A DNA stretch of 64,000 nt, taken from positions 213,618-277,617 of the forward strand of contig NZ_LMUH01000020.1 in assembly GCF_009766105.1 (NCBI RefSeq). Direction: 5' to 3'. The stretch comes from Granulicella sp. S156 (GTDB taxonomy: Bacteria > Acidobacteriota > Terriglobia > Terriglobales > Acidobacteriaceae). Position numbers and translations under genes: made by a program. The notes below the pieces were generated by a model, which saw only the letters and a list, made by a program, of their open reading frames with translations, had not been told where the DNA came from and did no database searches. Below, in pieces: positions 17,214 to 26,584 of the stretch; the stretch's first letter is position 1; each line of letters starts with the position of its first letter.

Positions 17214-20200
17214 CTAGAAGTTGTACTTGGCCATCAGTTCTACTACCCGTCGGCCGGTTGAGTAAGGAGCAGAACCGAATCCTAAGGAGGGATTGGGAGC
17301 TCCTTGATTGAAGGTCGTGCCACTGGCATTCGTCAGATTGAGCGTGTACTGGTTGGGAAAATCTCCGGTGAAGGTTGTAAGTGCATGATTGATAAAGTTG
17401 AATCCCGAGATGCGGAACTGAATATTCTGGCTACCCTTGATAGCGAAGGTCTTCTGCGCACTCAAATCGGTATCGAAGTATGCCGGACCTTTGAGGTACG
17501 GATACTGATACGGTCCATTTTGCAAAAGGTTCGGTGTGCCAAAGCAGTTGCCATTGATGAACTGGCGCTTGCCCAGCCCCGAGCGTGGATTGCAGGTTAG
17601 CGTTGGCTGCAGGCTTACATCCGGAGTACCCAGATAAACCTTGTTGTCGATGGTGATCTGGTTGATGTTTGCAGTGCCATCTGCATTCAGGGAAGGCCCA
17701 ATGAATCCATTGATCCCGAAGCCCGGACTACTCGTGGTCGCTACAATGTTGGGCCCGCTCTGAAAGGTCGTGATGCCTGAGACCTCCCACCCATTCACGA
17801 ACTCCCCTGCAAACCTGTTATGAACCGGTGAGCCAACCTCAAAGGTGTAAGTGGCATTGATGATGTGGCTCCGGTCGAAGCTTTCAGGCCCATAGTTGTC
17901 ATAAAGGTTGAATGGATTTGCCGGCTCGCCATTGCTGTCACCGCCCAGAATACCCAGTGCCTTGCTATACGTATAGTTGACGTTGAACAAGATACGGCCG
18001 GTCTGACGGGCAATTGCGAGTTGCAAAGCGTTGTAGTTGGCAAACAGATTGTGCTTCGGCACCTGAAGCTCGCCGTACTGCACAAGTGCCGTATTCAGTG
18101 GACGGTAGTTGTTGATTTGCGCAGCACTGGCCCCAGAAACTGTGAGGTCAGAACTGGAGGAACCGGTAGGCGTCAAAATTGTACCCTGTAGAACACCCGG
18201 AAATGGGTTTGGTTTATACAAACCTCCGATTGGAATGGCGTTTACGTTATCGAGCGCAACTGTCTGGTTGCTGCCGTCGTTCATAAGGAAGCGGCTGTTG
18301 TTTCCGACGTATGCTGCCATTGCGTTCATCTTCCATGGAAGAGCCTGATTGATTGTCAGGCTATAGGTATCGACCAGTGGCTCTTCGTTGTCTCCCTTGG
18401 TAAGGCCGTAGTACGTGCCCGGAGGGCTGGTTAGACCAAACGTGTTGGTGTTCGGAGGAGTCGTCGAGGCAGTAGGCAGGTTGAGACCACTAACAGCCTT
18501 CAACGAGAGGCCGCCGCCGCCATAGTTCACCGAGTTGACGTACTGAGATACCGATAATGCACTGGAAACGTCGTTCCACGAGTCGTGTGCTCGGTACTCG
18601 CCCCAGCCGCCGCGGAGTGCCGTCTTGCCGTTTCCGAAGACGTCCCATGCGAAACCCAACCGGGGGTCCACAAAAGCCGCCTTGTCGGCGTTGCCGGAGA
18701 TTGGCAAGCTCTTATCGATGCCGTGCCACAAGAAACCGGGATAGGGCGAGTTGCTCGCTCCGCTGGCAATTAAAGAAGGGTCAAAGATTGCCAGGCCCTG
18801 GCCATAGGCATCGTTCCAGGAGCCAAGGTGTTCGATACGCACGCCATAGTTCAGCGTGACTCTCGATACCACCTTCCAGGAATCGTTAACGAAGAAATCG
18901 TTGTTCCAGAAGTAGAGGTTCGTCTGCGGCAGAATATTCTGCTGGGCGTAGCTGCTGGTGTAACCCTCAAAGTTATTGGCGACCCAGTTTCCGGACATCG
19001 TTGCAGTGCTGTTATCTACATCCGTGATCGTCTGCCCGGCTCCGGGAAGGTAATACTCGGTAATAGACCCGTTTGTCGTCTGAAAAGGCGCTTTCTGGTT
19101 ATTGGTAATTCTTTCGATGAACACACCAAAGCTGGCGGTGTGCGTCCCCCATACTTTGGTCACTGTGTCTCCTCCCTGCGGATCGAACTTATGAGAAAAG
19201 ATCGGGGAGAGAGAGTAGTCCGGAGTAAGTTGACGCGGCAGGCCGCTTTGGTCGTCGTAGTTCCCCAGCTGAGGCAGCGGGTGACGGCCGTTGGCATAGG
19301 CGCCCTGGTAGGGATAGTCCGTCAGAACGCTGGGGTTCGCGCTTGTGTACCCCGAATCCAGATAGGCGAGCGACCCGTAGAGCTGGTTCGTGAGCGTCGA
19401 CGTAATCACGGTGGTAAGGTTGGCGGCAGCGCTCTGAGAGTTGATGGTATTTAATCCGCCCCCCGGCGTGTTGAGTTCGCCAGGATTGTAGTAAATGGTA
19501 CCCGGCTCTCCTGAAGCACCCCGTTCCACGGTATAACGGCCGAAGAGATGGTTCTTCGGTGAGATGTCGATATCGACGCGCCCGATGGCCTGCCACATGT
19601 CGTTGTTGATGAAGTCCTGCGACTGCCAGTTATACGGGTTCGCCAGGGTTGGCACAGCGTTCGGCAAAGGATAATTCTTGAAGATGGCCTGGAACCCAGG
19701 GTCCTGATAGGTGCTGGGTATCTGGCCGTTCGTGATGGCTGTTCCGTCTTTGGCATACGTCGGAACCGCATTGATGTTGCTATACGCCGAGTTTGCATAG
19801 AGCTGCGGACCCAAGTAGTTTTGCAGTTCCGACGCGCTGAAGTTGCCGGCGCGCATGTTGGCCGTAGGCACAAGCGCATGCACCAGGGCACTCGCAGCGT
19901 TTCCATACGCATAGATGTTGCGTTGCGCATAGTCTTCCGCTCCGGCGAAGAAGGTCAGCGCCTTGCTGTGATTGAAGTGGGTGCCCGGAATCAGAATGGG
20001 ACCGCCAATGTTGAATCCCGGGTAGATCTCGCGGTCTGGATCTTTCGCGACCCCGGTAGCCTTGTCCAGCGAATCCGTGGAGTCGAGCTGGCTGGTTCGG
20101 GCATAGGTATAAAGCTCTCCATGGTACTGGCTGCCCCCGGCTTTGGTTACGGCACTCACAACGACAGGACCGTTGGCAACATCCGCGCCGAAGTTGGAGA

Positions 20201-20945
20201 CCTGCACCTTAACCTCAGCCACCTGGTCGTAATTGACGTTCTGGATCGCCGCGCCATAGTTGCCGGGATCGGTGATATCGGCGCCGTCCAGCTTCAGGCT
20301 GATGCCATTAAGCGGGTTGCCGTTAGCAGCGTAGCTGCCCAGCGCGCCATTCACATTCACCTGCGAAGGATCATAGGCGGAGTTAGATACGCCTTGATTC
20401 GCGATGGAAAAACCGGGTAGTGTCTTGAAGAGTTCGGTAACGTCACGCCCCTCGACCGCAAGATGCTTAATCTCTTCGGCCGTAATCAGTTGGCTGCTCT
20501 CCCCGGTATCGAGCGGAACAGACGACTCTGCTTCCACGGTGACAGTCTCTGTCGCTTTTCCAGTTTTCAAGATGAGTGATGCCAGGTTGCGGCTGTCGCC
20601 GGGATCCAGATGGATTCCCGACTCACTGAGTTGCTGGAAGCTGGGAGCGCTGATCGTGACGGTATAGTCGCCCGACGAAACTCCGGCAAACGTGAAGAAC
20701 CCCGAACCGTTGGACTTGATGGAGCGCGTGTCGCCACTGAGGGCGTTGCGCAACACGATCACTGCGTTGGAGACAATCGCTCCGGTACTATCTGTCACTG
20801 TTCCCGATAGCGAAGCGGTGGTGACCTGCGCATAGGCAGGTACAGTGAAAACGTTTACCCCGACCAGAGCAAGCAGACTGCCTGCGAGCAAACCTGTGGT
20901 GAGAAGCCGCTTCGGTAAAGAATATCTCTTGTGCATATCGTTCAT
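17214..20945 (-). CDS. TonB-dependent receptor with N-terminal carboxypeptidase-regulatory-like domain
   Basis: 1243 residues from the ATG at 20945, with CAGGAG 6 bp upstream. A signal peptide (LLAGSLLALVGVNVFTVPAYAQ) leads into a CnaB/CarboxypepD-reg-like domain (SLSGTVTDSTGAIVSNAVIV to GDYTVTISAPSF). A plug follows (EGRDVTELFKTLPGFSIANQG), then a very large beta-barrel ending in a terminal aromatic (VVELMAKYNF). This architecture is typical of acidobacterial outer-membrane receptors thought to import oligosaccharides. No TonB box is certain by eye. It lies 226 bp upstream of the GH3-GH31 operon on the same strand, which suggests it takes up their substrate or product. Confidence 0.92.
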   Translation of the reverse strand: MNDMHKRYSLPKRLLTTGLLAGSLLALVGVNVFTVPAYAQVTTASLSGTVTDSTGAIVSNAVIVLRNALSGDTRSIKSNGSGFFTFAGVSSGDYTVTISAPSFQQLSESGIHLDPGDSRNLASLILKTGKATETVTVEAESSVPLDTGESSQLITAEEIKHLAVEGRDVTELFKTLPGFSIANQGVSNSAYDPSQVNVNGALGSYAANGNPLNGISLKLDGADITDPGNYGAAIQNVNYDQVAEVKVQVSNFGADVANGPVVVSAVTKAGGSQYHGELYTYARTSQLDSTDSLDKATGVAKDPDREIYPGFNIGGPILIPGTHFNHSKALTFFAGAEDYAQRNIYAYGNAASALVHALVPTANMRAGNFSASELQNYLGPQLYANSAYSNINAVPTYAKDGTAITNGQIPSTYQDPGFQAIFKNYPLPNAVPTLANPYNWQSQDFINNDMWQAIGRVDIDISPKNHLFGRYTVERGASGEPGTIYYNPGELNTPGGGLNTINSQSAAANLTTVITSTLTNQLYGSLAYLDSGYTSANPSVLTDYPYQGAYANGRHPLPQLGNYDDQSGLPRQLTPDYSLSPIFSHKFDPQGGDTVTKVWGTHTASFGVFIERITNNQKAPFQTTNGSITEYYLPGAGQTITDVDNSTATMSGNWVANNFEGYTSSYAQQNILPQTNLYFWNNDFFVNDSWKVVSRVTLNYGVRIEHLGSWNDAYGQGLAIFDPSLIASGASNSPYPGFLWHGIDKSLPISGNADKAAFVDPRLGFAWDVFGNGKTALRGGWGEYRAHDSWNDVSSALSVSQYVNSVNYGGGGLSLKAVSGLNLPTASTTPPNTNTFGLTSPPGTYYGLTKGDNEEPLVDTYSLTINQALPWKMNAMAAYVGNNSRFLMNDGSNQTVALDNVNAIPIGGLYKPNPFPGVLQGTILTPTGSSSSDLTVSGASAAQINNYRPLNTALVQYGELQVPKHNLFANYNALQLAIARQTGRILFNVNYTYSKALGILGGDSNGEPANPFNLYDNYGPESFDRSHIINATYTFEVGSPVHNRFAGEFVNGWEVSGITTFQSGPNIVATTSSPGFGINGFIGPSLNADGTANINQITIDNKVYLGTPDVSLQPTLTCNPRSGLGKRQFINGNCFGTPNLLQNGPYQYPYLKGPAYFDTDLSAQKTFAIKGSQNIQFRISGFNFINHALTTFTGDFPNQYTLNLTNASGTTFNQGAPNPSLGFGSAPYSTGRRVVELMAKYNF

Positions 20946-21011
20946 GCTGGTCTCCTGAAATGCTGCATGGGCCTTCTTGCTGGAACTACAAGTCAAAATC
21001 TCCGGCTTTCT

Positions 21012-21143
21012 TCAGCCCGAATCACAAGACTCCCCCGAACGTACGACCCACAAGCAATGTACAGTTCAGTACTTTTCTAAGTCGCTGATTAAGCGTGCCT
21101 TATTGGTTTTCTCGAAGGGGGTACAGTACTGGTCTTGTGGTCC
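21012..21143 (-). promoter_or_regulatory. Upstream element of the first receptor gene, copy A of a duplicated control region
   Basis: The region holds a 22-base block (21012-21033), a 17-base block (21050-21066) and a gggggtac block (21117-21124). All three recur at the same spacing in front of the second receptor gene, at 25007-25120. The middle block contains the palindrome tgtaca. At 21133-21142 the minus strand reads gaccacaaga. The sequence between blocks has diverged, as expected if only the blocks are under selection. Confidence 0.7.
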
Positions 21144-21186
21144 GTAATGGCAGCCTGGCGAGCGAACCCGCCAGGCTGCGGTTCAT

Positions 21187-24100
21187 CTAGAAGCTATATT
21201 TCAGCGACAACTCCAGTACCCTGGCACTTCCAGACTTGGTGTCCATGGTGCCCCACGTATAACCCGTAGGCAGCCCCGAAGCTACGTTGGGAGTAAAGGT
21301 TGTCCCATTAGTCGTCGCGTACTTGAGCGTGATGTCATTGCTGGTGCTGAATCCCCACAGCGGGTGATTCATGAAGTTGAACGCCGATGCGCGGAACTGC
21401 ACCTTCTGCCTCCCCGTAATTGCGAACGTCTTATAGATGGTCAGATCGGAGTTGTTGTAAGAGGGCCCGCTCAGATAGGGAAACTGCCGTAGCCCTTGTT
21501 GACCTACAGCAGGTGCGCTGAAGCAGGAGAGATTCAACAGTTGATGGGCTTGCAGTCCACTCTTGGGGTTGCAGGTCATAATCGGCAAAATCTCATTGGC
21601 ATTGGTCCCGAAGTAGGTGTTCGAGGTCAAAGACTCGTTTTTCGTCGAGTTGAGAATGGTCAGGCCAAGATTCTGCGTGTCCTGTGCCTGTAGATTGCCC
21701 CCGGACTGCCAGGTCGTCGTACCGGAGATCGTCCAGCCATTTACAGTACCGCCAATCAGCCTATGATCTCCGCGATACAGCCTGCCGAGGTCATAGGCGT
21801 AGGAGGTGTTGATCACCTGCGGGCGATCGATATTCAGAACACCATAGTTGCCACGCACATTGAAGGCGTCGACGGTGCTGTTGATCATACCCAGCGACTT
21901 CGACCAGGTGTAGTTGACGTCGAAGGACAGGCGACCGGCCTGTTTCAACCATGCGATCTGAAGTCCGTGGTAGTTGGAATAGCCGACATGCTCGCCCACG
22001 CTGATGGAGTTCGAACCATAACCGGCGTAATACGGGTAGTAATCCGCGAGGGTATAGGTGGAAGTGTTATCGGGATCGGAGGGTGCCGCCGCGCCCGTCA
22101 CCGGGTCCGGCTGGAAGAGGCCACCAACGGGAATCTTATTCACATTGGTGAATCCAGAACCACCGATATCAGAGCCGCTGCTCTGGCCACCCATCAGCAG
22201 ATGGCGCGTGGTGTTGCCGACATACGCAATCTCGAACAAGGATTGCCATGGGAGCTGCCTGTCGATGGTGAGATTCCAGGCCTCGGTATTAGGTACTTCG
22301 TAATCGTTCGGATCCGCCGCACTCACCGCACTGGGGAGACTGGCCGTAGCTGCGGCAGTTGATCCAAGTTGGCCGAGATGCGAAAGAGTCACAGACTGAC
22401 CACTGGGAGAGTTATAGGTGGTCATCAGTTGTGCGGTACTCAGGTCTCCGCCATAGTCGTTGAATTGATCGTTCCAGCGATACTCACCCCATCCGCCGCG
22501 GACGATGGTGCGACCTGCCCCATCGATGTTCCAGGCAACGCCGAGACGCGGTGAGGTGAAAGCAAGACGAGTCGGTGAGCCGCCTACGGGAATACCGGGA
22601 TCGATAGCATGCCAGTAGACTCCGGGATAGACCTTTCCTGAATTGAGATCGCTGGCGTATCTCCCTGGAAGCCAGACGGCCAACCCTGTACCCTGCCGGT
22701 CGTACCAGCGACCAACATGGTCCCAGCGCAGGCCCACATTTACGGTAAGGCGGCTCGCTACCTTCCAGTCGTCCATGAGATAGGCAGAGGTCGTGCGATA
22801 CGCCATATCCTCGATCGGCATGTAGTTGTTTTGGGTAAAGGCGGTGGCAACGCCCATTGCCAGATTCGCGACAGGGTTCAAGGAACCGATGCGCACCGTT
22901 GGATTTGCCTCGTTCGGCTGTAGACCACTGTTGAACGAGAGATTGCCGTTTGGATAAGCGTAGGTTCCCTGGCGATTGCTGGCCAGGTCGGTATACGCTC
23001 CAAACTTCAAGGTGTGTGATTTATAGACCTTGGTCACATTGTCGGAAAATGCTGGATTTGCTTTGACCGAAGGGTAAGAACCTCCGTCCTCCCATAGATC
23101 GGGCTGAGACATATCCGGGAAGGTCTGCGCTCCAGCGCTGTTGATCGAGGGCGCTAGCTTTGCCGCGCTGCTGTAGATCGTTCCGTAGCCGTATCCAAGT
23201 GTGGATTTATAGGCAGCCTGAAGATCGCTTGGCGTATAGGGGCTGCTGGCATATCCCCATGCGGCTACAAACTCGTTCGTCAACGTCGGGCTGAAGATAT
23301 GCACGAGGTTGCCCGTTAATACACGGGAGACGGTTGGATTGTTGATCGTGCCCCCCTGGTAAGGCACGGCATAGCTGGGGTTGTAGTAAATGTGGGCTGG
23401 CTGCGACGATCCATTGCTGCCGGTTTGGTAGGTGACGAAGAGCTTGGTGTTATCGCTGAAGTTATAGTCCACCCGGGCACGCCACACATAGCCGTTTTCT
23501 TGCGTGCTGATAGGCAGATAAAAGTTGTAGCCGCCAGGGGTAGACGCAGGATTGGTGTTGGCTGCAGGGAACATCTTCATCAATGCCGCCGCGCCGGAGT
23601 CCAGATATTGGGAAGGAATGACGCCTCCGGTAATCGCTGTACCATCGGGGGCTACCGTTCCAGACAAGTTGTTGCACCAATTGGTAGCTGAAGCGGTGAA
23701 TCCATTTGGGCAAAGCGCTGCATTGCCGGCGCCACCGGAGGTGAAGTTACCACCCTCCATCGCGGCAGTTGGCACAAACGATTCAAGCGGGGTAGACGAA
23801 GGAAGCAGCTGGTTGTAGTACTCATAGCCCGCCCAGAAGAGCAGCTTGTCGTTATGATTGAAGTTCGTTCCGGGAACCTTGATCGGACCGCCTATATTGC
23901 CGCCGGGGTAGTAATATCTGGCAGCCTGCTTGGGGGTTCCCTGCTGATCGTTGGCCCAAGAGTTTGCGTTGAGCGCGCTGTTACGGGCATATAGATATGC
24001 TTGTCCGTGGTAGCTGGAGCCGCCGCTTTTGCTGATGGCGTTGACGATGACCGGGCCATTGGGACTGTCAGCGCCGAAGTTCGACGTCTGGACCTTCACC

Positions 24101-24876
24101 TCCTGGGTCATGTCCGGGTTCACCACCGCAATCGACCAGCAGTTGCAGCCTGGGTCGATGATGTTGGCGCCGTCAAGAATGTAGGACGTACCTCCTCGAT
24201 AGGGCGCGCCACCAGGGGAAAGCCCCACTCCGATCGTGCTTCCAGTCGACGAAGAGGCTGTGAAGTCGAAACCCACGCCATTTCCAATGCCGTTGGGAAC
24301 GGTCGTGACGCCGGGCAGGACTTTGAGCAGTTCTGAGATATTGCGGCCTTCCAGCGAAAGCCGCTCGATATCCTTCGAGCTCAGAATCGCCGATCGTTCT
24401 CCCGAGTCGGTTGGCAGCAGGTTCATCGCACCGGCCTCAACCTCCACGGTTTCGTTGGAAGCGCCAACCACCAGGGCAACGCCGGAAACCTCACGGAGGT
24501 CACCGGGGTTCATTGGAATCCCCGAGTTTTTCCATGACTTGAAATTAGTGGCCGAAACAGTCACCGTGTACGTGCCTGGTTGTACCGCCGCGAACGTGAA
24601 CCGTCCCACGCTATTGCTGGTCGTTGAACGCTCATCGCGGGTCTCCTCATTGAGCAGAACGATCTTGGCATTGGGAACGACCGCTCCGGTGGAATCGGCT
24701 GCGGTACCGGACAAGCTGCCGGTAGTCAGTTGCCCCCGTAGGAGCGGTGTCATGAACATCAGCATGCAGAACGCTACGAGGGCTAGGACGCTGGCGGTCG
24801 CATGCCTGGAGTTGCTCAACGGGGTTGTTCGTATCGCCCCCACGAACAGGAATTTCAATCTCAATCGCAATGTCAT
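21187..24876 (-). CDS. TonB-dependent receptor with N-terminal carboxypeptidase-regulatory-like domain (paralogue)
   Basis: 1229 residues; the ATG at 24876 has CAGGAG 6 bp upstream. The signal region (ASVLALVAFCMLMFMTPLLRGQ) is followed by a regulatory-like domain (SLSGTAADSTGAVVPNAKIV to GTYTVTVSATNF) and a plug (EGRNISELLKVLPGVTTVPNG). A long barrel then ends in VLELSLKYSF. It is the same family as the receptor just downstream and has the same upstream blocks, so the pair arose by duplication of gene plus control region. The barrel sequences differ a good deal, which suggests different ligands. It is probably the receptor most directly tied to the divergent regulator at 25169. Confidence 0.92.
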   Translation of the reverse strand: MTLRLRLKFLFVGAIRTTPLSNSRHATASVLALVAFCMLMFMTPLLRGQLTTGSLSGTAADSTGAVVPNAKIVLLNEETRDERSTTSNSVGRFTFAAVQPGTYTVTVSATNFKSWKNSGIPMNPGDLREVSGVALVVGASNETVEVEAGAMNLLPTDSGERSAILSSKDIERLSLEGRNISELLKVLPGVTTVPNGIGNGVGFDFTASSSTGSTIGVGLSPGGAPYRGGTSYILDGANIIDPGCNCWSIAVVNPDMTQEVKVQTSNFGADSPNGPVIVNAISKSGGSSYHGQAYLYARNSALNANSWANDQQGTPKQAARYYYPGGNIGGPIKVPGTNFNHNDKLLFWAGYEYYNQLLPSSTPLESFVPTAAMEGGNFTSGGAGNAALCPNGFTASATNWCNNLSGTVAPDGTAITGGVIPSQYLDSGAAALMKMFPAANTNPASTPGGYNFYLPISTQENGYVWRARVDYNFSDNTKLFVTYQTGSNGSSQPAHIYYNPSYAVPYQGGTINNPTVSRVLTGNLVHIFSPTLTNEFVAAWGYASSPYTPSDLQAAYKSTLGYGYGTIYSSAAKLAPSINSAGAQTFPDMSQPDLWEDGGSYPSVKANPAFSDNVTKVYKSHTLKFGAYTDLASNRQGTYAYPNGNLSFNSGLQPNEANPTVRIGSLNPVANLAMGVATAFTQNNYMPIEDMAYRTTSAYLMDDWKVASRLTVNVGLRWDHVGRWYDRQGTGLAVWLPGRYASDLNSGKVYPGVYWHAIDPGIPVGGSPTRLAFTSPRLGVAWNIDGAGRTIVRGGWGEYRWNDQFNDYGGDLSTAQLMTTYNSPSGQSVTLSHLGQLGSTAAATASLPSAVSAADPNDYEVPNTEAWNLTIDRQLPWQSLFEIAYVGNTTRHLLMGGQSSGSDIGGSGFTNVNKIPVGGLFQPDPVTGAAAPSDPDNTSTYTLADYYPYYAGYGSNSISVGEHVGYSNYHGLQIAWLKQAGRLSFDVNYTWSKSLGMINSTVDAFNVRGNYGVLNIDRPQVINTSYAYDLGRLYRGDHRLIGGTVNGWTISGTTTWQSGGNLQAQDTQNLGLTILNSTKNESLTSNTYFGTNANEILPIMTCNPKSGLQAHQLLNLSCFSAPAVGQQGLRQFPYLSGPSYNNSDLTIYKTFAITGRQKVQFRASAFNFMNHPLWGFSTSNDITLKYATTNGTTFTPNVASGLPTGYTWGTMDTKSGSARVLELSLKYSF

Positions 24877-25006
24877 CTGGTTCTCCTGGAGCTTACAAAG
24901 TCGTGTCGGTGTCGTGTGCGATCGTCTCTGGCAAACGTGAGTCGTCGCTCATCGGTAAAAACTGGGGCCGGAACGCAGGTCGAAGGAACTCCAAATTGCC
25001 GTTCCC

Positions 25007-25165
25007 TCAGCCCGAATCACAAGACTCCCTGGACCGTATGCCCGACAAGCAATGTACAGTTCCATACCTGCCTAACTGATTGATTCTGCGTGTTTGACAG
25101 GTTAGATTACGGGGGGGTACTATACCGCTTCATAGATCACAAAGATTATTCGTAGACCACAAACA
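25007..25165. promoter_or_regulatory. Divergent control region, copy B of the duplicated element
   Basis: Blocks of 22 bases (25007-25028) and 17 bases (25045-25061), and gggggtac at 25113-25120, match copy A at 21012-21124 with spacing equal to within one base. Toward the regulator gene two further repeats follow: gatcacaaag (about 25135) and gaccacaaac (about 25155). The region sits between the second receptor (minus) and the membrane-bound regulator (plus), so it could hold that regulator's binding sites. Confidence 0.65.
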
Positions 25166-25168
25166 TTA

Positions 25169-26563
25169 ATGGAAACTCTCACCAATTCGGCTCTGGCTCC
25201 TCCGGAAAATGAAGACGCAGGGTCACGAAGCCTGGAACGCCTGCAACAGGCCCTCGACCAGATACTGTCCAGCGGACCGTTTCGAAACACCCTGCAGTGT
25301 CAGAGCCTGTTGCGCTACATCGTCAAGCACAGTCTCGCCGGCGAGGATAACCTTCTGCGCGAACGGGTCATCGGCTCTGAAATCTTTGGCCGGCGGCCAG
25401 ATTATGAGACCGGCGACGATCCGGTAGTCCGAATCCGAGTAGCGGAGGTTCGGAAACGTCTGGCGCAGTACTACCAGTCCCTGCACGAGCCGCCAGAAGT
25501 CCACATTGAGATCCCTTCAGGCTGCTATCGCGCTACCTTCCGCTGGAACAATAGCTTCCATGCAATCGTCAATGGACAAGTTGAAGCACTTGTAACTGTC
25601 ATTCATGAGACAGGACTTGCAGACGTTTCGACGATCGATACAGAGTCGCATCCACTGCCCCAGGCTTCTCATGCACCAGAAATGCCACAGATTGGCACAA
25701 TTCCTGATGCTTTGCCTTCGCCGTCCGCCCGAAAGAACACCTGGAAGATCTGGGTGGTTGTGGCTGCTTCCCTGCTTCTTGCAGGTATCGCTGGGTTCAC
25801 ATCTCCCAGTTGGAATAACACCCAGGCCAAGCATTTCAAGGAGTTCTGGAGCCCATGGACGAACAGTCCAAAGCCAGTCATTATCGTAATCGGGAGCAAT
25901 GCCGTGTACCGGCTCTCTGACAGCGTCACAGACCAGTACGCAAAGGACCATCAACTGGAGACACGCGGCCAGGAGTTCTTTGTTCCATTTGCTCCAACGG
26001 CCATCCTTCACGGCAGCGACCTGCACCCGTCGGTGGACAGCTTCGTTGCCCTGGGGGACGTCGCGTCCGTCTCCGCTCTGGTAGCCAACCTGACTCGCCA
26101 GAAGCAAAGCTTCCAGGAGCGCTTCCCCAACGACATCTCCTTCGCCGAACTGCGCAACAGCCCAACGCTGCTGGTCGGCGGTTTCAACAATCCGATGACG
26201 CTGGAACTGACCAAGGGCCTGCGATTCGTGATGCGTGCCCGCAACGAGATCGATGACATACAAGATCCCAATCGGCACTGGCTGCTGCACGCCTCAGCCG
26301 ACTCACACGACACAGAGGACTACGCTATCGTGACCCGCCTGACACAACGACCTGGGGACGCACCGATCCTCAGCGTTGCCGGCATGGGCCAGTATGGAAC
26401 TCTGGCTGCCTCCGACTTTGTCTGCAGCCCGGCTGCTATCTCTGACATGACACGTCTCCTGCCGAAAGATTGGGCAAGCCGAAATCTGCAGTTGATCCTG
26501 CACGTCAAGGTTATCGATTTCAAACCGGCGGCGACGGAAGTGATCGCCGTGCATGTCTGGTAG
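25169..26563 (+). CDS. Membrane-anchored regulator with acidobacterial-type N-terminal domain and extracytoplasmic sensor half
   Basis: 464 residues. Residues about 21-125 form a cytosolic domain (LLRYIVKHSLAGED, LLRERVIGSEIFGR, DDPVVRIRVAEVRKRLAQYY, VHIEIPSGCYRATF). The same pattern begins many acidobacterial and proteobacterial proteins that carry TPR or TolB-like tails, where it is thought to act in regulation. One membrane helix lies at about 192-210. The remaining 250 residues are outside and resemble no enzyme I know, so I read them as a ligand sensor. The gene is divergent from the receptor operon with a shared control region and is likely its local regulator. DNA binding by the N-terminal domain is inference. 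Confidence 0.75.
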   Translation: METLTNSALAPPENEDAGSRSLERLQQALDQILSSGPFRNTLQCQSLLRYIVKHSLAGEDNLLRERVIGSEIFGRRPDYETGDDPVVRIRVAEVRKRLAQYYQSLHEPPEVHIEIPSGCYRATFRWNNSFHAIVNGQVEALVTVIHETGLADVSTIDTESHPLPQASHAPEMPQIGTIPDALPSPSARKNTWKIWVVVAASLLLAGIAGFTSPSWNNTQAKHFKEFWSPWTNSPKPVIIVIGSNAVYRLSDSVTDQYAKDHQLETRGQEFFVPFAPTAILHGSDLHPSVDSFVALGDVASVSALVANLTRQKQSFQERFPNDISFAELRNSPTLLVGGFNNPMTLELTKGLRFVMRARNEIDDIQDPNRHWLLHASADSHDTEDYAIVTRLTQRPGDAPILSVAGMGQYGTLAASDFVCSPAAISDMTRLLPKDWASRNLQLILHVKVIDFKPAATEVIAVHVW

Positions 26564-26584
26564 ACAATCGTAAGTGAGGCGGAC

